Source: Egicoccus halophilus (lineage in GTDB: Bacteria > Actinomycetota > Nitriliruptoria > Nitriliruptorales > Nitriliruptoraceae). Taken from it: a DNA stretch of 64,000 bases. The DNA is taken from contig NZ_CP036250.1 in NCBI RefSeq assembly GCF_004300825.1, positions 3,359,001-3,423,000 on the forward strand, written 5' to 3'. Both the position numbers and the translations under genes were made by a program. The notes under the pieces are model-generated. The model searched no databases. It was not told the DNA's origin and saw only the letters and a program-made list of their open reading frames with translations. Shown piece after piece: positions 37,604 through 46,300 of this stretch. Every line of letters begins with the position of its first letter. Position 1 is the stretch's first letter.

Positions 37604-39005
37604 GGGTCTTCCCCACTGAGGTGGGTCACGCCGCGGTGGTGAAGCTGTAGGACCTGATCCTCGTGGTCGTCGGGACCCTACGCGGCTGGCCGGCGTGGAG
37701 CCGGATCCGGGCCGCGTAGTTGCCGCAGTTGCGGAACCTCGGGCGGCCCGCCGGATGGACTTGATCTTGACGTTGGCGGACTCGGTCGGGGCGTTGGAGG
37801 CGCGGGTGTCGAAGAACGCGAGGACCTCCTTCTGCCAGGTGTCGATGGTCTTGGCGAGCCGGATCACCTCGTCGATTTCGACCAAGACTCGTAGAACGTG
37901 ACGAGCCGGCGGTGGGCGGTGTCACGATCGGGCGCCTGGTACATCCGCCGCAGTAGGTCGACCGCGATCCAGGCGGCCGCGACTTCATCGTCGGTGTCTT
38001 CGGCACGCAGCCGGTCGAAGATCTTCGCGAGCACCTGCCCGTCGAGCCGTTCTTGGCCGACCCGCAGGACGCGGCGGAGTTTGAACAGCGGATCATCTTT
38101 GTGACCGCGGTGGCCGTGGATCTGCTGCTGACGGCGTCGTCAGACCTCATCGAGCGCGTGCAGCGCGAGCCTGACGAGGTGGAACACGTCGGCGACCACG
38201 GTCACGTCTTCGAGGGTGTCGGCGGCCGCCTTGAACCCGGAGAACAGATCACACGCGACAACCTTGGCGTCGGGGGCGTGTTCGGCCAGCAGCGCGGTCG
38301 CAGAGCCCTTGTCACGCCCTTGGGAGACCGCGACGACCAGGGAGGTGTCCAGACAGACCAGTGCGGTGAGAAACTGCCGGCGACGTTCAAGCAGCCGGCC
38401 GGTGGTCATCACCGTCTCATCGATCCCCACCCGTGTCGGTGAGACCTTCGCCACCTGGTCAGCCGCAGCCAGGACGGCGCGCATCACGGTGTTCCACCCG
38501 ACGCCGAAGCGACAGGGATCGTGTCGATCGGTGTGTTCGCTTCCGCCATCGCCACCGCCGCCCGGGCGGCGGCACGACTCCAGACCGCACCAGGCGCGAC
38601 CGAAGGGGTCCGCTCGACGAAGGTGCCGCAGCCCTCGACACAGGCCAGCAGCCGCTTGCGCCACACCACCCTCGTCGCGCGTCCAGCAACCGGCAGGTGA
38701 CGGACGGTGTGGCGGCGCCAGTCGTGCAGCGGGTGCCGTTCGAGCGTCCCGCAGCGGCTGCAGGGCTGGACGCCGCGGGGCAGTTCGACGACGGCTACGA
38801 GCTCGTCGTGCTCGTCGATGCGGGCGTCGGTCAGGATGAACTCGGGCAGGGCGAGCAACAGCTCGCTCCTCCCCTGGACAGGGGTAGGTTGGGACACGCG
38901 TACGGCCTCGGTCGCTCGGTTGGCTTAGACACCTCGAGCATCGAGGCCGTACGTGTCTTCACCAAGCATCCGAGACCGGGTCACCCACTACCAAGAGGAA
39001 GACCC
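37604..39005 (-). mobile_element. ISL3-family insertion sequence, decayed
   Basis: 1,402 bp bounded by imperfect terminal inverted repeats of about 26 bp that both begin GGGTCTTCC read inward (37604-37629 and complement of 38980-39005; GTGGGT is also shared further in). An exact 8-bp target duplication CCGAAACC flanks it. It carries one ISL3-type transposase gene on the minus strand, destroyed by a nonsense codon and several frameshifts. Insertion was into an RHS fragment, whose two halves align with the intact RHS gene across the element. Confidence 0.88.
37626..38897 (-). pseudogene. ISL3-family transposase, inactivated
   Basis: Pieces of one transposase are spread over several frames. The N-terminal zinc ribbon (PCSRCGTLERHPLHDWRRH, CVEGCGTF) is at 38484-38897. 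A middle part with GVGWNTVMRAV and VGIDETV (catalytic Asp), ACDLFSGFKAAAD and DVFHLVRLA is at 38140-38520. The C-terminal parts include LRRMYQAP, IDEVIRLAKTIDTWQ and the closing DDE-type region TESANVKIKSIRR. A TGA interrupts the frame at 38140-38142, and there are at least three frameshifts (near 38510, 37885 and 37740). It cannot make a working enzyme. Confidence 0.85.
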
Positions 39006-39013
39006 CCGAAACC
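39006..39013. repeat. Target-site duplication of the ISL3-type element, right copy
   Basis: CCGAAACC, identical to 37596-37603, directly after the right terminal inverted repeat. Confidence 0.85.
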
Positions 39014-39088
39014 CGCCAAGACGGCACCACCGACCAGTGGCGCTACGCCGACGACACCGACGCACCCGTCTGGATCGACCACCCCGGC
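39006..39088 (+). pseudogene. Right part of the orphan RHS gene fragment
   Basis: Continues the RHS fragment interrupted by the ISL3 element. It matches the first RHS gene at about 36073-36155 with few changes (GACGGCACCACCGACC, CGCTACGCCGACGACACC). The match stops at about 39088 and no RHS terminus or toxin follows. Joining the two halves at the duplication restores the alignment exactly. Confidence 0.8.
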
Positions 39089-39149
39089 TGAGATCTGCCA
39101 GTTCGGCCGGGCCATGCACCACCGGTTCCCCACTCAAATACGAACGTTT

Positions 39150-39252
39150 GTGAGACACGACGCCCGCCCCCGACGTCAAGCCTCCAGGGCTGTGTCACAA
39201 CTCATGTCCATAATTCGTCTCACGTCACGACTGCCGTGACGGCTTGTGAGAC
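39150..39252. promoter_or_regulatory. Possible res site: repeated GTGAGAC motifs upstream of the recombinase gene
   Basis: GTGAGAC occurs at 39150-39156 and 39246-39252, and inverted (GTCTCAC) at 39217-39223. A perfect stem GTCACG-ACTGC-CGTGAC lies at 39224-39240. They precede the serine recombinase start by 15-120 bp, the usual place for the resolution site and self-regulating operator of a resolvase. No gene lies between 39089 and 39266. Confidence 0.4.
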
Positions 39253-39266
39253 GCGAGGACAACGGG

Positions 39267-39607
39267 ATGGCCATCGTCGGGTACGCCCGAGTCTCCACCA
39301 CCGAGCAAGACCCGCAGCTGCAGCTCGACGCGTTGACCGCCGCGGGTGCCGAGCGGATCTTCACCGACCACACCCGGGCACCACCGCAGTCCGCCCCCAG
39401 CTGACCGCCGCGATCGACTACCTCCGCGCCGGCGACACCCTGGTCGTCTGGCGCCTCGACCGGCTCGGCCGATCACTCCGCGACCTCATCGACCAGGTAC
39501 AGACCCTCGAGCAGCACCAGGTCGGACTTCGATCACTGCACGAAGCGATCGACACCACCACCCCAACCGGCCGGCTCACCTTCCACCTCTTCGGCGCCCT
39601 CGCCGAG
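39267..39607 (+). pseudogene. Serine recombinase (resolvase/invertase), 5' part, interrupted
   Basis: Starts at ATG 39267 with MAIVGYARVSTTEQDPQLQLDAL, the resolvase N-terminus with catalytic Ser in ARVST. At about 39380 a one-base deletion shifts the frame, after which RPQLTAAIDYLRAGDTLVVWRLDRLGRSLRDLI (with catalytic Arg residues) continues. The gene is then cut at 39607 by the IS21-type element inside GALAE. The 3' part is at 42155-42387. The element splits the codons so that removal restores GALAEFEREL. Confidence 0.85.
39603..39607. repeat. Target-site duplication of the IS21-type element, left copy
   Basis: CCGAG next to the left end; the same 5 bp follows the right end at 42155-42159. 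Confidence 0.8.
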
Positions 39608-39701
39608 TGTCAACGGACATCGGGATCTCCCCGGTGGCGGACGTGAGACCTCCCCGGTGGTGGACAGCAGTTCTCCCCAGCCGCGGACATGAGATCTCCC
39701 C
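39608..39701. repeat. Left-end transposase-binding repeats of the IS21 element (four copies)
   Basis: Four copies of roughly CGGACATGAGATCTCCCC with variation, at 39614-39632, 39638-39655, 39661-39678 and 39684-39701. They match the four inverted copies at the right end. Confidence 0.8.
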
Positions 39702-39707
39702 ACGGGG

Positions 39708-40481
39708 TCAGGCCAGGGGCGTCACCCCCTTGCCGTCGCGGGCTTGGGCGAACCGGTAGGAGTCGCCGTCGGTGACCACGACGTGGGCGTGGTGCATGAA
39801 CCGGTCGACCGCGGCGGTGGCGATGGTGGTGGGCAGCAGCTGGTCGAACCCGCCGGGGTGGATGTTGCTCGAGATGGCGACCGAGCGGCGTTCGTAGGCA
39901 GCATCGATCACGCGGAACAGCGCTTCGGCGGCTTCGGCGGGGACGGGGAGCAGGCCGATGTCATCGATGACGACCAGGTCGGCCTTCAACACCCGGTTGA
40001 CGGCTTTGGCGACCGAGTCGTCCGCACGATGTCGGGTGACGAGCCGGCCGAGGGACTCGATGGTGAACCACGCGACCATCAGCCCGTCATCGATTGCGGC
40101 CTGACCGAGGGCTTCGAGCAGGTGTGACTTCCCGGTCCCGGACGGTCCGACCACGGCCAGGTTCTCGGCCCGCCGGACCCATTCGAGGGTGCGTAGCGCC
40201 TGTTGGGTCGCCGCCGGGATCGTCGAGGCGGTCTCGCGCCAGGTGTCGAAGGTCTTGCCGGTCGGAAACCCGGCCCGGCGTCGGCGGTTGCGGATGGTGG
40301 CGGCGTCCCGGCCTTGCGCTTCCTCGGCGAGCAGGACCCGGACGAGCTCGGCAGGTTCCCAACGTTGCGCTTTGGCGGTGGGCAGCACGTCGACGGCGGC
40401 CTTGCGCAGGTAGGGCAGCCGCAGCCGTCGGGCGAGCGCTTCGACCTCGGCGTCGAGGGCTTGGGACTTCGAGACGGTCAT
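39708..40481 (-). CDS. istB: IS21 helper ATPase IstB
   Basis: 257 residues from ATG 40481, overlapping the istA stop (ATGA). A DnaA/DnaC-type AAA+ domain with Walker A VVGPSGTGKSHLLEALG, Walker B DLVVIDDIGLLP and sensor SVAISSNIHPGGFDQLL. IstB assembles on DNA and directs the IstA transposase to its target. The reading frame is complete, at typical IstB length. Confidence 0.93.
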   Translation of the reverse strand: MTVSKSQALDAEVEALARRLRLPYLRKAAVDVLPTAKAQRWEPAELVRVLLAEEAQGRDAATIRNRRRRAGFPTGKTFDTWRETASTIPAATQQALRTLEWVRRAENLAVVGPSGTGKSHLLEALGQAAIDDGLMVAWFTIESLGRLVTRHRADDSVAKAVNRVLKADLVVIDDIGLLPVPAEAAEALFRVIDAAYERRSVAISSNIHPGGFDQLLPTTIATAAVDRFMHHAHVVVTDGDSYRFAQARDGKGVTPLA

Positions 40482-42025
40482 CGGCCGACCTCCGCCCAAC
40501 GCGACGTGCCGGTCTGCAGCGAGTGCCCCTCGACGAGCGGGACCACGACCCCGTCACCGTTGCTGCGACGCCGATGCCGCAGAATCGAGGCGAGATCGCC
40601 TTCGGCGAACCGGCCGGCCTGCGCGGCGGCAGCCAGCGCGGCGTCGACCTCGGCCTGGTCGTAGACCGCGGCGAACTCGACCGCCTGGTTCATCTTCATC
40701 CGAACCCGCGCGGTCCCGGCCGCAGCGGCGGCGGTCAACCAGGCCGCCGCTCCCGGCCCGAGCGCGAGGAACGCGGCCTCGCCCGGCGTGCGAGGCGCCG
40801 GGCGGTGCTCGAGAATCTTCGACGCCGACCGGGGCGGGTAGTGCGATAGATCCAGCCGCGGCGTGCCGGGGGTGGAGACCAGGTGGCGGGCGACCTCGGT
40901 CACGCCGTCACGGCCCTGGTGGGCGATGACGACCTCGTCGCCGTCGACGCGGACGAACACGGTCTGGTCGATCAGCTGGTGTGGGACCGAGTAGCGCACC
41001 CCACCCAGCGAGATCACCGAACTGCGCGACACCACCCGGGTTTCGCCCAACGCGGCCACGTAGGGGTCACGGGGCACCGGGTGGAGCCGTGCCTGTTCCT
41101 CGGCGAGCATGTCGACCGGGGGCCGGCCGGTCTCACGATGCGGGCGGGCGTTGATGTGCTCACACCACATGGCGGCCTCAGCCCGCAGCTCGGCGAAGCT
41201 GTGGTAGGCGTCGCGCAGGTTCGCCGTGGTCGGGACCAGATCCGCCTTCGCGATCCGCACAGTCGCTTCCGAGCCGCCCTTGGACTCCGGATCGGCCGGC
41301 ACGCAGGTGGTGATCTGGGTGCCGTAGTGGCGGCCCGCGGCGGCCATGTCGGGATGGCGGACCGGGATCCCGGCGACATGCTCGGCCGTGACGGTCTTCT
41401 CGTTGTCGGTCAACGTGTAGGTCGCGATGCCCTCCACCCGACGGAACGTCTCGTCCAGGCACGACAGCACGGTCGGCAGGGTGCGGTCCCACACCGGGAT
41501 CACCACCCGGAAACGGCTCCACGCCAGCCAGGCACAAAACAGCAGCGTCGCCCGCCCGGCGATCCTCGGTCCGGTGCCCCAGTCGAACTGCAACCAGCCG
41601 CCCGGTTCAGTGATCCAGGGCCGATACACCCGACGTCGTCCCGCCGCGTAGTGGTACTTGGCCTCGGCAACCGCCCGGCGCGTCGTGCGGTCGGTGCCGT
41701 CAAACCCCATCGCGGTCAGCCGCTCGTGCACGACATCGGCCCGGATGTCGCCCTCGGAACGTTCGACGAGCTCTTCGATCTTGGCCCGGTAGCCGTCGAT
41801 CATCGACGGCCGCGGCACGCTGGCCGACGGGTCGGCAGCCGCGGCACGGCGCTCGACGTAATGCTTGACGGTGTGGTGGTCGCAGCCAGCCAACCTGGAC
41901 GCGCCGCGGTAGGTGCCCACGAGGTCGTAGGCCTCCAAAATCTCCATGATCTCTCCGGCAGACTTGATCCCGATCCCTCCTGGTCGGCGACGCTTCAGCA
42001 CCGCCGTCGTACCGGGAGGGATCAC
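40478..42025 (-). CDS. istA: IS21 transposase IstA
   Basis: 515 residues. An N-terminal helix-turn-helix (VGTYRGASRLAGCDHHTVKHYV) is followed by a DDE integrase core: FDWGTGPRI (first Asp), YTLTDNEKTVT (second Asp) and DPESKGGSEATVR (Glu). A C-terminal Mu-like beta-barrel region contains GGVRYSVPHQLIDQTVFVRVDGDEVVI. All three catalytic residues are present. First gene of the element, translationally coupled to istB. Confidence 0.94.
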   Translation of the reverse strand: MIPPGTTAVLKRRRPGGIGIKSAGEIMEILEAYDLVGTYRGASRLAGCDHHTVKHYVERRAAAADPSASVPRPSMIDGYRAKIEELVERSEGDIRADVVHERLTAMGFDGTDRTTRRAVAEAKYHYAAGRRRVYRPWITEPGGWLQFDWGTGPRIAGRATLLFCAWLAWSRFRVVIPVWDRTLPTVLSCLDETFRRVEGIATYTLTDNEKTVTAEHVAGIPVRHPDMAAAGRHYGTQITTCVPADPESKGGSEATVRIAKADLVPTTANLRDAYHSFAELRAEAAMWCEHINARPHRETGRPPVDMLAEEQARLHPVPRDPYVAALGETRVVSRSSVISLGGVRYSVPHQLIDQTVFVRVDGDEVVIAHQGRDGVTEVARHLVSTPGTPRLDLSHYPPRSASKILEHRPAPRTPGEAAFLALGPGAAAWLTAAAAAGTARVRMKMNQAVEFAAVYDQAEVDAALAAAAQAGRFAEGDLASILRHRRRSNGDGVVVPLVEGHSLQTGTSRWAEVGR

Positions 42026-42064
42026 TCGTTCACGACAACCGTGACGAGCACGATGGACAACACC

Positions 42065-42154
42065 GGGGAGATCTGATGTCCGCGGGGAGCTTTCGTGTCC
42101 GCCACCGGGGAGGTCCGCTGTCCGCCTACGGGGAGAATCTCATGTCCGCCGACA
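42065..42154. repeat. Right-end transposase-binding repeats of the IS21 element (four copies)
   Basis: Four copies of GGGGAG-n-TGTCCG (start positions about 42065, 42084, 42107 and 42130), inverted relative to the left-end set. Confidence 0.8.
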
Positions 42155-42387
42155 CCGAGTTCGAACGAGAACTCATCCGCGAACGCACCCACGCCGGCCT
42201 CCAAGCCGCACGCCAACAAGGCCGACGCGGAGGCCGACCCACCGTCATAACCCCACACAAACAACGGCTCGGCCGCCAGCTCTACGCCGACGGCCTCCCC
42301 GTCGAACGCATCGCCGCACACCTCGGCGTCAGCCGAGCCACCATTTACCGCCAGATCGTCACCCGACCACATCCGGCCACCGAGTGA
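42155..42387 (+). pseudogene. Serine recombinase, 3' part
   Basis: Resumes after the IS21 element at FERELIRERTHAGLQAARQQG, the conserved end of the resolvase catalytic domain (E-helix), then GRRGGRPTVITPHK and a C-terminal helix-turn-helix (YADGLPVERIAAHLGVSRATIYRQI), stop at 42385-42387. With the 39267-39607 part it makes a complete small resolvase of about 190 residues apart from one frameshift. The following 127 bp (42388-42514) hold no gene I can see. Confidence 0.85.
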
Positions 42388-42514
42388 CTGGCGGAATGGA
42401 GCCGACCTGGAGCTGAGCCGGTTCGTCAGTCACTGGAGCGCCGAGCTCAATCTCCCCAACTCTGAGGTGATCGCGCAAAGCAGCGCCTCCGCAGCAGCCC
42501 GGCACCGACCCCTT

Positions 42515-42727
42515 CTAGAACCAAGGAGCTTTCGGGTACTTGATCAGCCAGAACACGGAAAGACCGAACGACACCACGGCCAGCAGCGCGGGAATGGCGC
42601 GCAAGACGAGTTCGTCATCCATGGTGATCGCCGTGTACGTGAACGCCAATCCGGCCACGATCAGGCCAACCGACCGCCACTTCGGGTGTGATGCAGCGAC
42701 GTCTTCCTCAGTCGGCTCAACTGCCAC
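42515..42727 (-). CDS. Small membrane protein, two predicted spans
   Basis: 70 residues from GTG 42727 (an ATG at 42811 is an alternative). Two hydrophobic spans (VGLIVAGLAFTYTAITM and AIPALLAVVSFGLSVFWLI) follow a short acidic N-terminus (VEPTEEDVAASHPKW) and end in KYPKAPWF. GGGAG is just upstream. The start overlaps the stop of the small membrane gene at 42717-42898. Lower GC than the surroundings. It lies downstream of the second RHS gene on the same strand, so it may be another immunity or accessory protein. Family unknown. Confidence 0.6.
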   Translation of the reverse strand: MAVEPTEEDVAASHPKWRSVGLIVAGLAFTYTAITMDDELVLRAIPALLAVVSFGLSVFWLIKYPKAPWF

Positions 42728-42898
42728 CAGACTCCCTATCGTCTGCTTGTTGCGCTTCCCGCTCACGCTTGATCGCCCGAATTTTCCACTGCTTGGTCGT
42801 CCCGTACTCACGCTTGTTTCTGATGTCGATGCCTATCCCGACGGCGATCCCGACGGTGCAGATGATGGCAATCAGAATCCAGTGGAGGGTGGACCCAT
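42717..42898 (-). pseudogene. Small membrane protein gene with a one-base frameshift after its start
   Basis: ATG 42898 follows AAGGAG at good spacing, but its frame stops after eight codons. One base over, the sequence reads STLHWILIAIICTVGIAVGIGIDIRNKREYGTTKQWKIRAIKRE...SGGS, one membrane span plus a basic/charged tail, to TGA at 42717-42719. Adding one G to the GGG after ATG would give a 60-residue protein. The distance (182 nt) is one base short of whole codons. It may be sequencing error or recent loss. Confidence 0.5.
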
Positions 42899-43020
42899 GG
42901 CGCTGCGCTCCTTACGTGGCGATTTGGAACCCCGGTAAGCACCGGGAATACCCCACGTGAGAATTCCAAGTCCGGCGCTCGATCAGCCTAAACCGAGGAG
43001 CCAGTACTCGACACCTGCGC

Positions 43021-43329
43021 TCACTCGCTACGACGACCGTGCAACATCTGATGTCCCTCAATCCGAAAGGCTAGCACAGGGACAACCCCGCCTATTATGA
43101 CCGCCGATACCAGACTTATTCCGAAGTACGGCGAAGAAACATCGCCGTCTGATATCAGGAGCCCTACCGACATTACACCTGCACCAATGGCAACTAGTAC
43201 CCAAACAGCGATCCTCTGCGTCCGTTCACTTCGGTCACGCTCAACACGCTTCCCGAACAGAACACGGATCGCAGCAGCCAAAGAGACTAGAGACGCGACA
43301 CCGAAACTAACCGCGATGACGATGGCCAT
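43021..43329 (-). CDS. Small membrane protein, candidate immunity protein for the second RHS toxin
   Basis: 102 residues from ATG 43329 (ATG 43335 two codons earlier is possible). Three hydrophobic segments (IVIAVSFGVASLVSLAAAIRVL; IAVWVLVAIGAGVMSVGLLI; FGISLVSAVIIGGVVPVLAF) and a basic loop FGKRVERDRSERTQR. GC content is clearly lower than the chromosome. In the frame-corrected second RHS gene the stop overlaps this start as TGATG, a hallmark of translational coupling. Function is inferred only from position; a membrane immunity protein would suit the hydrophobic toxin end. Confidence 0.65.
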   Translation of the reverse strand: MAIVIAVSFGVASLVSLAAAIRVLFGKRVERDRSERTQRIAVWVLVAIGAGVMSVGLLISDGDVSSPYFGISLVSAVIIGGVVPVLAFRIEGHQMLHGRRSE

Positions 43330-46300
43330 CAGCACGCCTCATTGGTGGACATGATCCCATACACCATCCCTACGACTCCGAGGGCGAGGCCAAACGCTGC
43401 CGCAGCCGCTGCCATAGACGCTCCGCCTGCGAGAGCAAAAACTAGGGCGGTATAATCGAACGACAATAGGAAGCTGCTTGCCAAGAGATTCCCGACCTGG
43501 GCTGCGCAGAGCGCGCCTTGGGCGCTGAGCCCGGTGGTGTCGGTGTAATTGACGGGGTTGCAGCCGGCGTAGGCGTAGGGGTTGGTTTCGGACGGCTGGA
43601 TCGGGTTGATGCGGTTGGCGGCGGGGTCGGCTTGGGTCCACCGTCCGAGCTCGGGTGCGAGGTAGCGGTGCCCGATCTTGTACAGCCCGGTCTGGGTGTC
43701 CTGGTATTCGCCGGCGAACCGCCACGGGTTGTCGACACAGGCGCTGGTGGGGCACCGTTCGTCGGTTTCGCCGTAGGGGGGCGTAGTCGTAGCGGTTGGT
43801 GACCGTGCCGGTCTGGTTGACGACCGCGATGACCGATCCGAGCCCGTCGGTCAGGTAGTACGAGCGGGTGGTGACCCCGCCGATGGTGCGGCGCTGGCCG
43901 AGCAGGGTCCCGTCCGGGCCGCGGGTCCAGGCGGTGCGTGCACCGGTCTCGACCATGCCGGTGACGCCGAGCAGTGACGAGACAAACGTCGCCGGACCGG
44001 CCGTGAGCCGCTCGGCCTGTCCTGCCCCGGCATACGAGGCCGGCAGCGCACCACCGGTGGGGGTGGTCATCGTCGTGGTGCGGTTGGCCCGGTCGTAGCC
44101 GAGCTGGTAGCCCCCACCCGAGATCAGGTTCCCGGCCGCGTCGTGGACGTAGCGGGTCGACCCGAACGGGTTGGAGGTGCAGTAGTTCGCCGTCGACACG
44201 GTCCCGGCAGGAATCGGGCCGGACCAGCACAGCTCCGACGCGGCGTCGTAGCCGAAGTACGTGGTGCTCTGCTGCACACCATCGACCGTGACACGATGGC
44301 GGGTCCGGTTGCCGGCACGGTCGTACTCGTAGAAGTGGCTGGACTGTCCAGACTGCCCGGTCGTGGCCCGCTCGAGCCGGCCCGCGTCGTCATAGCCGTA
44401 GGTGGTCGTCTCGTTGCCGGTGCCGTTGCCGTTGTCCAGCACGCGGGTCCTGCGCAACGATCCGGTGGTGTCGGCACCCTTGGGCGTGGGCGTGTAGGTA
44501 TAGGCCACCTCGGCCAGCGTCGACGTGCCCCGCTCCGCGATGATCTCTTCGATCTCGCCGTCGCCGAAGTACTCCATCTTCTGGGTGACGCGGGTGGTCC
44601 CGGTCGGAAACGACACCTCGTCGATCTCGTCGCTGTTGGACTTGTAGACGTAGCGGATGACGTGCCCGCCCGGTTCGGTGATCGTGGTGGGCAGGTTCAC
44701 CGCGTTGTAGGCGTAGCCGACCGTGCCGGCCGCATCCGTCATCGACGTGAGGTTGCCGACCGCGTCGTAGACGTAGTCGATCGTGCCACGACTGTCCGGG
44801 AACGTCTCACGGGTGATGTTGCCGTCCGCGTCGTACACCGTCCCGCTCGCATCGCTGCGGCTGGTCCGGTTGCCGTTGGCGTCGTAGCCGAACACGATCT
44901 GCTGCCCGTCGGGATAGGTCACCGACGTGGTCCGCCCCAACAGGTCGTAAGTGTAGACCGAGGTCCCCGACCCGTCGGTGATCCGGATCGGACGGTGCAG
45001 CGCGTCGTAGGCGTCGATCGTGACCCGACGACGCCCACCCGGCGGAGCGATCCTGATCAACCGGTGATCCTGGTCGTAGCTGTAGACCGTACGGTAGGTC
45101 GTCTGCGACCGGCTGGTCGCCCGCCCATCGGTCACCCACAACACGTTGCCGACCGAGTTGTGCTCGATGAACACCTCACCGCCCACCGGATCGGTGACCC
45201 GCTCGACATTGCCCGACGCGGTGTACCCGTACCCGGTCAGCTTGCCCTCCGGATTGTCATACCCGCCCGGCTGGAACGGCTCAGCCGCGTTGTCGAGATC
45301 GAACTCGTGCAACCGGCCCCCGGCCGTCAACGACGACACCAACCCCAGCCCGTCATCGGTGTAGCTGTTGGTCGTCTCCCCACCCTTGCTGTCGGTGAAC
45401 GAAGCGACATTGCCGAACGCATCGAACCCCGACGAGCGGCGGTTCCCACGCGCGTCCGTCACCCGGGTCACCCAACCACGCCTATCCGACAGGTAGCGGG
45501 TCACGTTGCTCCGCGCATCGGTCACGTCCGTCTGCGTCGGACCCTGCTCGAAGTCCGACCAGTCCAACGGTGTCGTGTAGCTGTAGGTGGTGGTCCCACC
45601 TCGCGGCCGCGTGACCGTCGCCACCCCACCACCGTTGATGACGGCGTTGGTCGGCTTGTAGGTGATGTCGTGGTGGGCACCCTTGGGATCGGTGATCCGC
45701 GACATCTGCCCGGACGTGCCGTACATGTAGCGGTGCACCCCACCCACGCTCGCCCCGCTGCTGTTCTGCAACGTCTGCGAGGTCAGGTTCGCACCGCTGT
45801 AGGAGTACACCGAACGGCGGCCGGTGTGATCGGTGATCCGGCTGACCAGCCCGGCAGCGTTGTAGGTCACCGTGAGAAACGACCCGCGGACCTGGTCGGT
45901 GATGCTCGAGACCCGACCGGCCGCGTCCGCACCCAACACGATCTCGTTGCCGTTGCGGTCGATGATGCGCCGCAGCCGGCCCGCACTGGTGAACACCTCG
46001 GTCGTCTTGGTCGCCCGGTCCTCGACCGTGAACATCTCGGCCGGGTTGCTCGCATCGAGCGTGATCCGCAGCTTGGACGAGTTCCGCGTCGAGACGTAGC
46101 TGCCGTTGCCGGTCCGGTCGATGAACGCCTGGGTCCACCCCGACGGGTGGGTGTAGGTGATCCGGTTGTTCGCCTGGTAGGTCCGGATGCGTGCCTGCGG
46201 ATCGATCATCGAGGTCCAACCCGCCCCGAACGCCCCGACATACTCCGACGACGAGTCCACGTGCTCGCTGGTGGAAATCCGGCGGGAGGAGTTGTAGGCC

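Larger units (their letters stand above)
39608..42154 (-). mobile_element. IS21-family insertion sequence, apparently intact
   Basis: 2,547 bp. The ends share TGTC..CGGACAT..TCTCCCC read inward (39608 onward and complement of 42154 backward). Each end carries four spaced copies of a ggac-n-tctcccc motif, as expected for the multiple transposase sites of IS21 elements. Two overlapping genes, istA and istB, lie on the minus strand with all catalytic motifs. A 5-bp duplication (CCGAG) flanks it, and it interrupts a serine recombinase gene. Confidence 0.92.
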
